From the NCBI GenBank assembly GCA_030526405.1, contig JAUNCZ010000016.1, positions 1 to 55,185 of the forward strand: a stretch of DNA of 55,185 bases. Direction: 5' to 3'. Below are positions 1-7,802 of this stretch, piece after piece. The stretch comes from Lachnospiraceae bacterium (GTDB taxonomy: Bacteria > Bacillota > Clostridia > Lachnospirales > Lachnospiraceae). The notes under the pieces were generated by a model that saw only the letters and a list, made by a program, of their open reading frames with translations, was not told the origin of the DNA and ran no database searches. A program made the translations under genes and the position numbers. Each line of letters opens with the position of its first letter. Positions within the stretch are counted from its first letter, which is position 1.

Positions 1-2
1 TT

Positions 3-52
3 AATACAATAGACACCTCTCGATTTGGGAAGGGGCTTAGTGCGACAGCCCC
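3..52 (-). repeat. Dispersed 50-bp hairpin repeat, copy 1 (downstream of crh)
   Basis: Positions 3-52 are a perfect reverse complement of positions 49702-49751. On the minus strand, directly downstream of the crh stop, it forms a 9-bp stem (29-37 with 47-55, loop of 9). In copy 2 the sequence beyond the shared 50 bp completes a second hairpin followed by eight T; here that part lies outside the window. In this copy the element probably terminates the murB-whiA-crh transcript. Confidence 0.85.
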
Positions 53-85
53 TTCTTTCCCCGGAGTGGCTCAGGGCCACCCGTT

Positions 86-337
86 TTATTTTGTGAGATA
101 TTCCTCGATAGCGTTCAGCGCCTCATTCTCATCCTGTCCATTGGCAGTAACAACGATCTCTTCGCCATTGTCAATTCCAAGTGCCATCAGACCCATGATA
201 CTTTTCGCATTGATTTTTCTGCTTCCGCTGATGATATGAATCTCACTGGAAAAGCGTCCTGCAATCTGAACCAGCATTGCAATCGGTCTCACCTCAAGTC
301 CGTTATCTACCTGAACTGTCATTGACCGCTCAACCAT
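86..337 (-). CDS. crh: Crh-like HPr-family protein without His15
   Basis: 83 residues with the HPr fold pattern. HPr of the sugar phosphotransferase system carries phosphate on His15 and is also phosphorylated on Ser46 by HPrK for catabolite repression. Here the active-site region reads GLEVRP, so Glu stands at residue 15, while Ser46 and its surroundings (NAKSIMGLMALG) are kept. The numbering from this start matches Bacillus Crh exactly. A PTS transport role is therefore excluded and a regulatory Crh-like role (Ser46-P binding to CcpA-type partners, or another partner) is inferred. The start ATG has a GGAGAGGAG-type ribosome site and overlaps the whiA stop by 8 bp, as in the Bacillus whiA-crh pair. 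A paralogue with the same substitution lies at 36131-36388. Confidence 0.85.
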   Translation of the reverse strand: MVERSMTVQVDNGLEVRPIAMLVQIAGRFSSEIHIISGSRKINAKSIMGLMALGIDNGEEIVVTANGQDENEALNAIEEYLTK

Positions 338-1298
338 TCTCTTTCTCCTCTCCTCTTTCCATCCTCAGTTTTTCCGCTAACTCCCCAAGCTTCCTTAAAC
401 GGTGGTTCACACCGGATTTCCCAACCGGCGGGTGCAAAAGCTGCCCCAACTCTTTTAAGGATGCTTCAGGATATTGTAACCTAATTCTTGCTATTTCGTC
501 AAGGTTATCAGGCAGTATATTCAGTCCCACTGTGTCCTGTATATATCGGATATCCTCCACCTGGCGTACTGCTGCATTCACTGTTTTATTGATATTGGCA
601 GTTTCACAGTTCACCTTGCGGTTGACACTGCCCCTCATCTCCCGGACAATACGCACATTCTCCATCTCAAGCAGGGCAAGTCTTGCCTCCATGGATGCAA
701 GGAGTTCCACAATCTGCATACCCTCCTTCACATAGACAACGTGATATTTCTTTCTTTTCACCGTCTTGGCATCCACATCCAGAGAGCGGATCAGCTCCCG
801 GAGCTGTTCTGCATTGTATTCCGAATCACAGACAATCTCAAAATGATAGGAACTGTTGGGATCACTGATGGATCCTGCCGCCAGAAATGCTCCCCGAAGA
901 AAGGCCCTTCTGCAGCAGATCTTTTTAAGCACAGGATTGTGCAGCAGAGGAATCTCCTCCTCCAGCTCGCCTCCGGAATTCAGAAGCCGCACCGCCTGCA
1001 GGATCATAACCGCCTGCCTGTGCTCCGGCACCAGAAGGGTATACAGCATTCCCTGTCTTCCCTTCTTTTTCCTGATCTGAATCTCCACATCCGCCCGGAA
1101 CAGACGTTTTACAAGGGCAAAGAATTTTTTTGCCATACTGTCACTTTCCGTTCTGAGGCGGATCTGAAATTCATTTCTGGCAGAAATACAGATGCTTCCG
1201 CAGAGAAGGATCATGGCAGAGAGTTCCGCAATCTGACAATGACGGGCACTGCTTCTCTGTCTGCAAAGCTCTTCCTTCACATCTCCGGAAAATGACAT
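330..1298 (-). CDS. whiA: DNA-binding protein WhiA
   Basis: About 322 residues, the usual WhiA length. The family has an N-terminal LAGLIDADG-like fold without nuclease activity and a C-terminal helix-turn-helix; in Actinobacteria it activates sporulation septation genes, and in Firmicutes it affects division and nucleoid organisation. The C-terminal part (around residues 215-310) carries the typical segment with NRKVNCETANINKTV and later ASLKELGQLL...GVNHRLRKL, the helix-turn-helix. I chose the ATG at 1298 because GGAGG sits seven bases upstream; the ATG six bases earlier is too close to it. It lies 21 bp after murB and overlaps crh. The rapZ and yvcK genes that usually separate murB and whiA in Firmicutes are absent here. 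Confidence 0.93.
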   Translation of the reverse strand: MSFSGDVKEELCRQRSSARHCQIAELSAMILLCGSICISARNEFQIRLRTESDSMAKKFFALVKRLFRADVEIQIRKKKGRQGMLYTLLVPEHRQAVMILQAVRLLNSGGELEEEIPLLHNPVLKKICCRRAFLRGAFLAAGSISDPNSSYHFEIVCDSEYNAEQLRELIRSLDVDAKTVKRKKYHVVYVKEGMQIVELLASMEARLALLEMENVRIVREMRGSVNRKVNCETANINKTVNAAVRQVEDIRYIQDTVGLNILPDNLDEIARIRLQYPEASLKELGQLLHPPVGKSGVNHRLRKLGELAEKLRMERGEEKENG

Positions 1299-1319
1299 CC
1301 CCATTCCTCCAGACTCATA

Positions 1320-2225
1320 TCAACCAACAAACAGCACCTCCGGCTCCAGGGTTACCCCGAACTGCTCCTGTACTGTCTTCACAATATGTTCCATCAGCGC
1401 TTTCACATCTGCAGCGGTTGCTCCCCCCACATTGATCACAAAGCCTGCATGCTTTTCAGACACCTGGGCACCGCCGATCTGAAATCCCTTCAGTCCTGCA
1501 TCCATGATCAGCTTGCCTGCAAACATTCCCTCAGGACGCTTAAATGTGCTTCCTGCACTTGGATACTCCAGTGGCTGCTTGCTTGTTCTGGCCTCCTTCA
1601 GCTCCTCGTGACGGAGACGGATCTTCTCCTGCTCTCCCTCCTGCAGTTCCAGGATCAGTTCCAGAACAATCAGATCATCCTTTTTCATACGGCTGTTTCG
1701 ATAGGAAAGCCCCATCTCCTCACCCTTCAGAGAGAAGATCTCTCCCTGTCGGTTCATACAGAGCACTTCCTTCAGCACATCCTTCATCTCGCTGCCGTAG
1801 GCACCGGCATTCATGATTGCTCCGCCACCGGCTGTTCCTGGAATACCGGAAGCAAACTCCAGTCCTGTAAGACTGTTTTCCAGGGCAAAGCTTGCCATTC
1901 TCGCCATGGTGATTCCTGATTTTACCACAAGGGTGCAGCCCTTTCTTCTGATGGACTGGTAATTGCGTCCGATCTGGATCACAGCACCCCGGAAGCCCTC
2001 ATCGCTGACAAGGATATTGCTTCCGTTTCCCAGAATAAAAAAGGGCACACATTCCTTATTCAGCAGCTGCAGAATCTGCTGCAGCTCCTCCTTTGTGCCC
2101 GGAGTCACAAACAGGTCGGCATTTCCGCCGATGCGGAAGGTTGTGTGGTTTTTCATGGGCTCATCCCGTTTTACATTTTCCTTACCGGTGATTCCCACCA
2201 GGGATTCATATACTCTCTCTGTCAT
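1320..2225 (-). CDS. murB: UDP-N-acetylmuramate dehydrogenase (MurB)
   Basis: About 301 residues. MurB reduces UDP-GlcNAc-enolpyruvate to UDP-MurNAc with NADPH and FAD, the second committed step of peptidoglycan precursor synthesis, in the cytosol. The FAD-binding segment GNGSNILVSDEGFRG is at about residues 67-80, the catalytic serine is expected in YPSAGSTFKRP, and the C-terminal Glu in EPEVLF. An upstream TTG at 2255 would extend it by ten residues into the Nudix gene; I prefer ATG 2225, which has GAGGAAAC just upstream and starts eight bases after the Nudix stop, indicating coupled translation. Confidence 0.95.
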   Translation of the reverse strand: MTERVYESLVGITGKENVKRDEPMKNHTTFRIGGNADLFVTPGTKEELQQILQLLNKECVPFFILGNGSNILVSDEGFRGAVIQIGRNYQSIRRKGCTLVVKSGITMARMASFALENSLTGLEFASGIPGTAGGGAIMNAGAYGSEMKDVLKEVLCMNRQGEIFSLKGEEMGLSYRNSRMKKDDLIVLELILELQEGEQEKIRLRHEELKEARTSKQPLEYPSAGSTFKRPEGMFAGKLIMDAGLKGFQIGGAQVSEKHAGFVINVGGATAADVKALMEHIVKTVQEQFGVTLEPEVLFVG

Positions 2226-2232
2226 AGTTTCC

Positions 2233-2715
2233 TCACACCTTAAGTTCTTTTTCAATCAGTTCCTCCCCTCTGTATACCAGCTTCAGAGTAAAGAAGCCGG
2301 CATTTTCCAGAAGGAGTTTCAGAAAGACTCTGTCTCCCTCCCAGAGGTTCAGATCCAGTATCTTATCCTTCGGTATCCATTTCAGTACGCCCTCATTGCA
2401 GCGGGAAAGGTCAGTCTCATGGTCAGAGCCCTCATACCCATCTGCTGTATAGAGAAACATATACTCATATCCCCATTCGTCAGAGACAAAGGTAATGATT
2501 CCTCTGAGACGGTAGGAGGTGAGCAGGAGGCCTGTCTCCTCCCAGACTTCCCGGAGAAGACACTCATCCGGACTCTCTGCCGGCTGAAAATGCCCCCCAA
2601 CACCGATCCATTTTCCGGCATTGGCGTCCTCTTTTTTTGACACTCTGTGCATCATCAGATATTGCTCTTCTTTTTCAATGTAGCACAGGGTGGTGAGTAT
2701 CCTGCTGTCACTCAT
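2233..2715 (-). CDS. Nudix hydrolase, MutT-like
   Basis: 160 residues. Nudix enzymes hydrolyse nucleoside diphosphates linked to another group; MutT-type members sanitise 8-oxo-dGTP. The Nudix box GX5EX7REUXEEXGU is complete at residues 41-63 (G41, E47, R55, E56, E59, E60, G62). The protein begins SRILTTLCYIE and has the short single-domain layout of 8-oxo-dGTP diphosphatases, but substrate cannot be fixed from sequence. The start is preceded by GGAGGGG. It is the gene directly upstream of murB, with only a few bases between. Confidence 0.9.
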   Translation of the reverse strand: MSDSRILTTLCYIEKEEQYLMMHRVSKKEDANAGKWIGVGGHFQPAESPDECLLREVWEETGLLLTSYRLRGIITFVSDEWGYEYMFLYTADGYEGSDHETDLSRCNEGVLKWIPKDKILDLNLWEGDRVFLKLLLENAGFFTLKLVYRGEELIEKELKV

Positions 2716-2733
2716 CGCACATCCCCTCCAGCA

Positions 2734-4176
2734 TTATTCCTCCACAATAGGATTGTCATAAGATCCGGAATTACCGGAATTAAGAAGATCAATATACTGC
2801 TGTGCCACAATGGCTCTTCTTGTATCCGGATAGTTTTCTGTAATCTCTGTAAATGTCTTAATTGCTTTTTCTGTCTCTCCTCCCAGACGGTAGGAATGGG
2901 CGAGATAGGTCAGAATATTGTAATCCCCCGGACTGATGGCATGGGCCTTCTCCAGATATCCGGCAGCCTGGCCGTACTGTCCCTGGGAGTAACAGGTCAC
3001 TCCTCTGGTGGAGTACTGCTGCAGCACCGGCTCTGCCACAGAGTTATAAAGCTCGTTGAACAGGGTGATTCCCTCCACGGAAAGCTTGGAACTGTCTGTT
3101 TCCAGCAGCAGGTTCATGGCACCCTCCAGATTGTCACTTCTGTAGGCCTGATTTGCCTTCACCAGATTTTCGTAGACCTTTACCTGGTCCTCCGCCGCAG
3201 CAATCTGATTTCTGGCGGAGTCCACTGTGTTGTTGGAATCTGCAATCTGCTGTTCCAGATCCTCAATCTTCTTCTCCCTTACAGAAAGGTCTGTGGTGTA
3301 GGCCAGGATCCTCTCATCTGCATTTCTGTTGATCTGCTGGCGCACAGTGGGAACTGCGATAACACAGGCCAGAAGCACTCCCAGAAACAGACCGATGATG
3401 ATATTCACCGTGCCTGAGAAGGCGGAGGTTTCCCGGAATGCCACAGGCTGGATCACAGACTGATTCTCCGCTGCAGCAAGCTCTCTGTCGGAAAGCTGCT
3501 TCTCCTCCTTCTCCTCCCTCTGCCAGGGGAAACGGCGTCGATTGTCCAGAGTGGTCACTGTTCCTGTCTGCTCATCAATCTCCTTCATGAATCGAAGAGT
3601 AGTGGAGTTGGTCCTGTCAATCTTTACAGCCTTTCGCAGCACCTTCCGTGCCTGCTTGTAATCCCTGTTCTTAATGAGGATCAGTGCCAGCAGATGGTAG
3701 GCCTTGATAAGACGTGGATTCTGTCTCAGGATCTTTTTCAGCTGAATGGCGGCCACATCCTCGTTGCCATCCCGGCAGCAGATAAGAGCCAGGTTGTATT
3801 TTTTGATGCTGTCGTTGATCTGATCCAGTTTTTCCGGATCTGCCTGCAGTTTCTCGATGTAATCAGAGGCAAGGTTATCATCCGGCTTGATGTTCTTGCT
3901 GATGACCCACTCGCTTAAGGCAGACACTGCCTCTCCTGTTTCATAGTACACAAGACCCAGCAGATTTCTGGCATCAATATTTCGTTTGTTGTATTTCAGA
4001 CTCTGCCGGAGCAGGGTAATGGCTCCTGACAGATCACGGATCTGTGCCTTGTCCAGACCCTGGTTATAAAACTGATTGGACAGATGGCAGGCAATCGTCT
4101 GAATTTTCAGGTCGCTTCCGCACACCGGACAGAATGGATCCTCCGGCACGGTGGCTCCGCATTGAATACAGATCAT
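2734..4176 (-). CDS. Membrane protein with zinc ribbon, TPRs on both sides of one membrane helix
   Basis: 480 residues. In order: an N-terminal zinc ribbon (C3, C6, C16, C19); cytoplasmic tetratricopeptide-like helices at about 35-200; a charged linker; one transmembrane helix at 257-277; a coiled coil at about 295-340 with heptad-like Leu/Ile spacing; a second TPR block at about 345-465 (QGQYGQAAGYLEKAHAISPG is a clear repeat); and a short Gly/Ser-rich tail. The positive residues before the helix predict N-in, C-out. The family is common in Lachnospiraceae but I know no assigned function; TPRs suggest protein scaffolding across the membrane. It lies downstream of folC and a small coupled gene. 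Confidence 0.8.
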   Translation of the reverse strand: MICIQCGATVPEDPFCPVCGSDLKIQTIACHLSNQFYNQGLDKAQIRDLSGAITLLRQSLKYNKRNIDARNLLGLVYYETGEAVSALSEWVISKNIKPDDNLASDYIEKLQADPEKLDQINDSIKKYNLALICCRDGNEDVAAIQLKKILRQNPRLIKAYHLLALILIKNRDYKQARKVLRKAVKIDRTNSTTLRFMKEIDEQTGTVTTLDNRRRFPWQREEKEEKQLSDRELAAAENQSVIQPVAFRETSAFSGTVNIIIGLFLGVLLACVIAVPTVRQQINRNADERILAYTTDLSVREKKIEDLEQQIADSNNTVDSARNQIAAAEDQVKVYENLVKANQAYRSDNLEGAMNLLLETDSSKLSVEGITLFNELYNSVAEPVLQQYSTRGVTCYSQGQYGQAAGYLEKAHAISPGDYNILTYLAHSYRLGGETEKAIKTFTEITENYPDTRRAIVAQQYIDLLNSGNSGSYDNPIVEE

Positions 4177-4347
4177 CTAATTCTCTCCTTTAATGATTCC
4201 TGCGCCTCCCAGATCTGCTCTGTTCTTCTGCAGATCATTGAGAATATCAATAATGTCTGTCAGGTCTCTGCTGTAGATGGCATTTTCCACGTCATCCACA
4301 TCCAGGCATGGCTTGAATTTTTTCAGTTCTTCCTCGTATTTCAGCAT
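4177..4347 (-). CDS. Small hypothetical protein, 56 residues, coupled to folC
   Basis: Short acidic protein starting MLKYEEELKKFKPCLDVDDV and ending with a Gly/Lys-rich tail (GGAGIIKGEN). The ATG overlaps the folC stop (ATGCTGA) and has AAAGGAG seven bases upstream; the stop abuts the next start by two bases, so it is sandwiched tightly between folC and the TPR gene. This spacing and the strong ribosome site support a real translated gene. I do not recognise a domain; it is predicted helical and cytosolic. Function unknown. Confidence 0.7.
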   Translation of the reverse strand: MLKYEEELKKFKPCLDVDDVENAIYSRDLTDIIDILNDLQKNRADLGGAGIIKGEN

Positions 4348-5648
4348 GTTGCATCTCCTTTATGCTGCTGGATCCAGCTTTTCAGCTCACCTGCCAGATA
4401 CAGAGAGCCCACACAGAACAGCATACCCTCTCCTTTCAGCTGGCAGGCTCTGTCGAAGGCCGGACCAATCTGGGTAACCGCCTCCACCTGTTCTGCCCCC
4501 TGCTGACGGAACAGCTCAGCCAGTTCCTCTGCAGGAACCTCTCTGTAACCCTGGATCTGTGTGGTCACAACATGGTCAGGACGGATTCCCTCCACGATCT
4601 CACGGATCATATCCTTATAGTGTTTGTCGGACACAGCAGAAAACAGGATGGTGATGGCATTATCCTTCCGGAAATGTACAGCGGTTTTGATAAACTGTGC
4701 CACTCCGTCCTCGTTGTGGGCTCCGTCAATAATGACGCCCTCCATCACAGTCTCCATTCTGCAGGCCCATTTTGTCTGCATGATTCCCCTCATCAGTGCC
4801 TCATCGGAGATCCCGTGATGGGAATACAGCTTTTTCATTGTAAAATAGGCCAGTGATGCATTCATCATCTGATACTCTGCCACGTAGGGGATCTTCATCT
4901 CCACCGGCTCCTGGCCCGGATAGTTAAACAGAAAACGGATTCCCTCTCTTGTATTGGAAAGCAGCTCCACCATAGACTCCTCCAGCACATAGGCCGGGCT
5001 GTGAAGCTCCTCCGCCTTTGCACCGATCACCTGTGCAGCAGCCTGGTTTCTTCCGTCATACACCACAGGAACACCTGCCTTGATGATGCCGGCCTTCTCA
5101 GCTGCGATCTCCGGGATGGTCTCCCCCAGATACTCTGTATGATCCCGACTGATGGATACGATAATGCAGGCCAGGGGATCAGTGATCACGTTGGTGGCAT
5201 CCAGTCTTCCACCAAGACCTGTCTCCAATACAACATAATCCACCTTCTCCTGACTGAAGATCACAAGGCCCATCAGCAGCAGGATCTCGAAATAGGTGGG
5301 ATGACTCTCCCCCCGTTCCATTGTTCGCTTTGAAGCCTCCATAACCCTTTCAAAGGCAGCACAGAAGGTATCGTCATCCACCGGTACACCGCCGATCATA
5401 AATCGCTCATTGGTGCGGATCAGATGTGGCGAAGTGAACAGTCCCACCTTATATCCACCCTCTGTCAGCATGGAATTCAGATAGGCGCAGACGCTTCCCT
5501 TTCCGTTGGTGCCGGCCACATGGATGATCTTCAGACCCTGATCCGGATTCCCCAGCTCTTCCAGGATTTTCCGTGTATGCTCCAGAGTGGTCTTCTTTGT
5601 AAACTTAGGCACCTCTTCAATATATTTTACAGTTTCTTCGTAATTCAA
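4341..5648 (-). CDS. folC: Bifunctional folylpolyglutamate synthase / dihydrofolate synthase
   Basis: 435 residues, normal for FolC. It adds glutamate to dihydropteroate and then further gamma-linked glutamates to folates, using ATP, in the cytosol. The Mur-ligase-type P-loop GTNGKGS is at residues 46-52 in the typical context HVAGTNGKGSVCAYL, and ATN-containing folate-site sequence (GLGGRLDATNVI) and DGAHNEDG of the C-terminal domain follow. The start matches family N-termini. It follows the LTA-synthase-like gene after about 33 bp. Confidence 0.95.
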   Translation of the reverse strand: MNYEETVKYIEEVPKFTKKTTLEHTRKILEELGNPDQGLKIIHVAGTNGKGSVCAYLNSMLTEGGYKVGLFTSPHLIRTNERFMIGGVPVDDDTFCAAFERVMEASKRTMERGESHPTYFEILLLMGLVIFSQEKVDYVVLETGLGGRLDATNVITDPLACIIVSISRDHTEYLGETIPEIAAEKAGIIKAGVPVVYDGRNQAAAQVIGAKAEELHSPAYVLEESMVELLSNTREGIRFLFNYPGQEPVEMKIPYVAEYQMMNASLAYFTMKKLYSHHGISDEALMRGIMQTKWACRMETVMEGVIIDGAHNEDGVAQFIKTAVHFRKDNAITILFSAVSDKHYKDMIREIVEGIRPDHVVTTQIQGYREVPAEELAELFRQQGAEQVEAVTQIGPAFDRACQLKGEGMLFCVGSLYLAGELKSWIQQHKGDATC

Positions 5649-5681
5649 CCCAATTCTCCTCTGTACCTATCAGCAGATCTG

Positions 5682-7718
5682 TCAGGATGCAGATGCTTCT
5701 TCTTCCTCAGTCAGCTCAGCCACCCTGGTGATGGTTCCCTTCTCCCAGATATAGGGCTCTGTTCTGGTGATCACCTTTCCGGAGGCTGTATAGCGCTGTA
5801 CCAGCACAATCTCATCTCCGTCCTTCAGGTTTACATCGCTGACCACCAGTGCACCGTCAATCAGCAGTGTTTTCTGTTCCGGAACCTTTCCATTTACCTG
5901 AATCGCACTGCAGGCGGTCATGTTTTCTCCCTCCAGCAGCAGCATATCCGGCCGGGGCTGCGTCACACTTGTCAGGGTAATGGGCAATACACCCATCTGC
6001 ATGGATGCCTTCTTCAGCTTCTCTCCCCCAAGAGCATAGCTCTTTCCGTACAGCAGATCATACTGAAGAATCTCCAGATCTTTCTGATAATTTTTTGTTC
6101 CCTGGCGGTTCTGGTGGAAGTACACCAGTGTTCCCCTGTGCATGTCCAGACGCTTCATCACCTCTGCACCCATCTGGTACGCACAGAGATTCTTGTCCTT
6201 CTTCTTCATGCCAAAGTTATCCCAGATCACGTAAGGTGTCTGGAACAGATAGCGGTTCTTCATGTCTGCAGTCTTCAGTCCCATGGTGGGAAGATGATCG
6301 CCGTACATAACAAGCACCACCTTTTCCGGATACTCCGCAAGGGTTTCTGTCAGTTCCTTGATAAACAGATCCATTTCATGAATCTGCTGGCAGTAATACT
6401 CCCAGGAATAGTTATTCTTGTCTCTGTCCTCTGCACCGGTCACACGAACATAGGGATCCTCGATCACTTCCTCTGTGGGATAATCTCCGTGTCCCTGTAC
6501 AGAAACCGTATAGATATAATCCTTCTCCTCAGTGGACTCCAGACAGTTCAGGATCTCCTGGGTCAGAATATGATCCTTCACCCAGCCTGTCTCCGTCACA
6601 TCCGATACATCTGTCATGTATTCCTCAGAAGTGAAGGAATCAAAGCCCAGCATGGGATAAATTTTCCTTCTTCCGTAGAAGGAAGCCTCATTGTTGTGAA
6701 TGGCGTGGGTTGCATAGCCGTAGGCCTTCAGGTCGTAGGGAATGCTCTCACAGGTAGTTTCCTTCAGGATGGTCTTGTAGGGATATTCTCCCGCACCAAA
6801 ATAGCGCATACTCATGCCGGAAATACTCTCAAACTCTGTATTGGCAGTACCTGCTCCCACAGAGGGCACTCTGTAATATCCGGAAGAATACTCCTCCATC
6901 AGCTGACGGAAATAGGGAATCGGATCCGCTGAAAGTTCCAGAAAGTTCACCATCTGAGGATCAAAAAATGATTCCAGCTGAAGGAATACGATATTTACAT
7001 CTGTCTGAGGATCCTCCTCCTCTCCCGGATTGGTCATGGACAGAACAAAGTCCTCCGAATAACCATTTGGATGGGAGATACCTGTATCAAATACAGTTAC
7101 AGACAGACAGTAAGGAAAACCGTAATCCTCATAGGCAAATGCAATATTTCCAAAATAGGTGGACAGGATTCTTTTACTAATAGCTGTCTTTGTGGCTCCC
7201 ACAAAGGCTGCCACAGACAGCAGAATCACCAGGATATCCACAACCCATCTGCGCTTTCCGCTGTATTTCGGAGCCCTGATCCACAGAAACAGAAGAAAGA
7301 TCACCACTGCCAGGATCATGGCAACGGTCATCACCAGCTGGGGAAGGGGCATATAACCCTTGATGATCTTTTTCAGATCGTCCAGCAGCTTCAGATCCGG
7401 TCCTGTGAAGGGAGTTACCCTCTTTGACAGGATGATTCCGTTCATACAGCCCAACACAGCCCACAGTCCAAAGATCATCACTCTGGCAGCGATACGGCGT
7501 TTAAACAGATATACCACCGTGGTGGTGGTAAAGATCAACAATGAATTATACAGAAAAACCAACGGCTTTTCTGTCATAAAGCTCCAGGCCTTCACAAAGG
7601 AATGTCTGGAAACCGACTCTATCAGAAAATAAAGAACAAGACTGCCTGCGGCATGAAGCAGCAGAGAAAGTCTGTTCAGTATAAGGCCCCCCCTGTTACT
7701 GATTTTCACTTTTTCCAT
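5682..7718 (-). CDS. LTA-synthase-type sulfatase with C-terminal Ig/TIG-like domain
   Basis: 678 residues. LtaS-family enzymes transfer glycerol phosphate from phosphatidylglycerol to build lipoteichoic acid or modify glycans outside the membrane. The N-terminal ~190 residues hold about five transmembrane helices. The extracellular sulfatase domain shows GAGTANTEFE (the Thr next to Glu is the expected nucleophile), HNNEASFYGR, QGHGDYP and MYGDHLP, the metal and catalytic histidine/aspartate motifs. Residues ~579-660 form an extra domain (ITLTSVTQP...EGENMTACSAIQVNG...LKDGDEIVLVQ) that resembles IPT/TIG Ig folds, not part of ordinary LtaS. Exact product (LTA or other glycerol-phosphate glycan) is not determined. 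Confidence 0.88.
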   Translation of the reverse strand: MEKVKISNRGGLILNRLSLLLHAAGSLVLYFLIESVSRHSFVKAWSFMTEKPLVFLYNSLLIFTTTTVVYLFKRRIAARVMIFGLWAVLGCMNGIILSKRVTPFTGPDLKLLDDLKKIIKGYMPLPQLVMTVAMILAVVIFLLFLWIRAPKYSGKRRWVVDILVILLSVAAFVGATKTAISKRILSTYFGNIAFAYEDYGFPYCLSVTVFDTGISHPNGYSEDFVLSMTNPGEEEDPQTDVNIVFLQLESFFDPQMVNFLELSADPIPYFRQLMEEYSSGYYRVPSVGAGTANTEFESISGMSMRYFGAGEYPYKTILKETTCESIPYDLKAYGYATHAIHNNEASFYGRRKIYPMLGFDSFTSEEYMTDVSDVTETGWVKDHILTQEILNCLESTEEKDYIYTVSVQGHGDYPTEEVIEDPYVRVTGAEDRDKNNYSWEYYCQQIHEMDLFIKELTETLAEYPEKVVLVMYGDHLPTMGLKTADMKNRYLFQTPYVIWDNFGMKKKDKNLCAYQMGAEVMKRLDMHRGTLVYFHQNRQGTKNYQKDLEILQYDLLYGKSYALGGEKLKKASMQMGVLPITLTSVTQPRPDMLLLEGENMTACSAIQVNGKVPEQKTLLIDGALVVSDVNLKDGDEIVLVQRYTASGKVITRTEPYIWEKGTITRVAELTEEEEASAS

Positions 7719-7745
7719 AATAAATGCCCTCTAATTTCTGACAAG

Positions 7746-7776
7746 CCGTAAAACCGGAGAAACTCCGGCTTTACGG
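7746..7776 (-). terminator. Long hairpin between valS and the LTA-synthase-like gene
   Basis: A 14-bp stem (CCGTAAAGCCGGAG with one G-T mismatch pairing to CTCCGGTTTTACGG, loop TTT) starts 27 bases after the valS stop. The downstream tail CTTGTC is not a proper U-run, so it may be a weak terminator, a processing site or an mRNA-protecting hairpin. Confidence 0.45.
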
Positions 7777-7802
7777 TCTCTGTTACTTCTATGATATCTG
7801 TA

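Noticed and set aside
5424..6932. 502-codon plus-strand frame
   Set aside because: Antisense to folC and the LTA-synthase-like gene.
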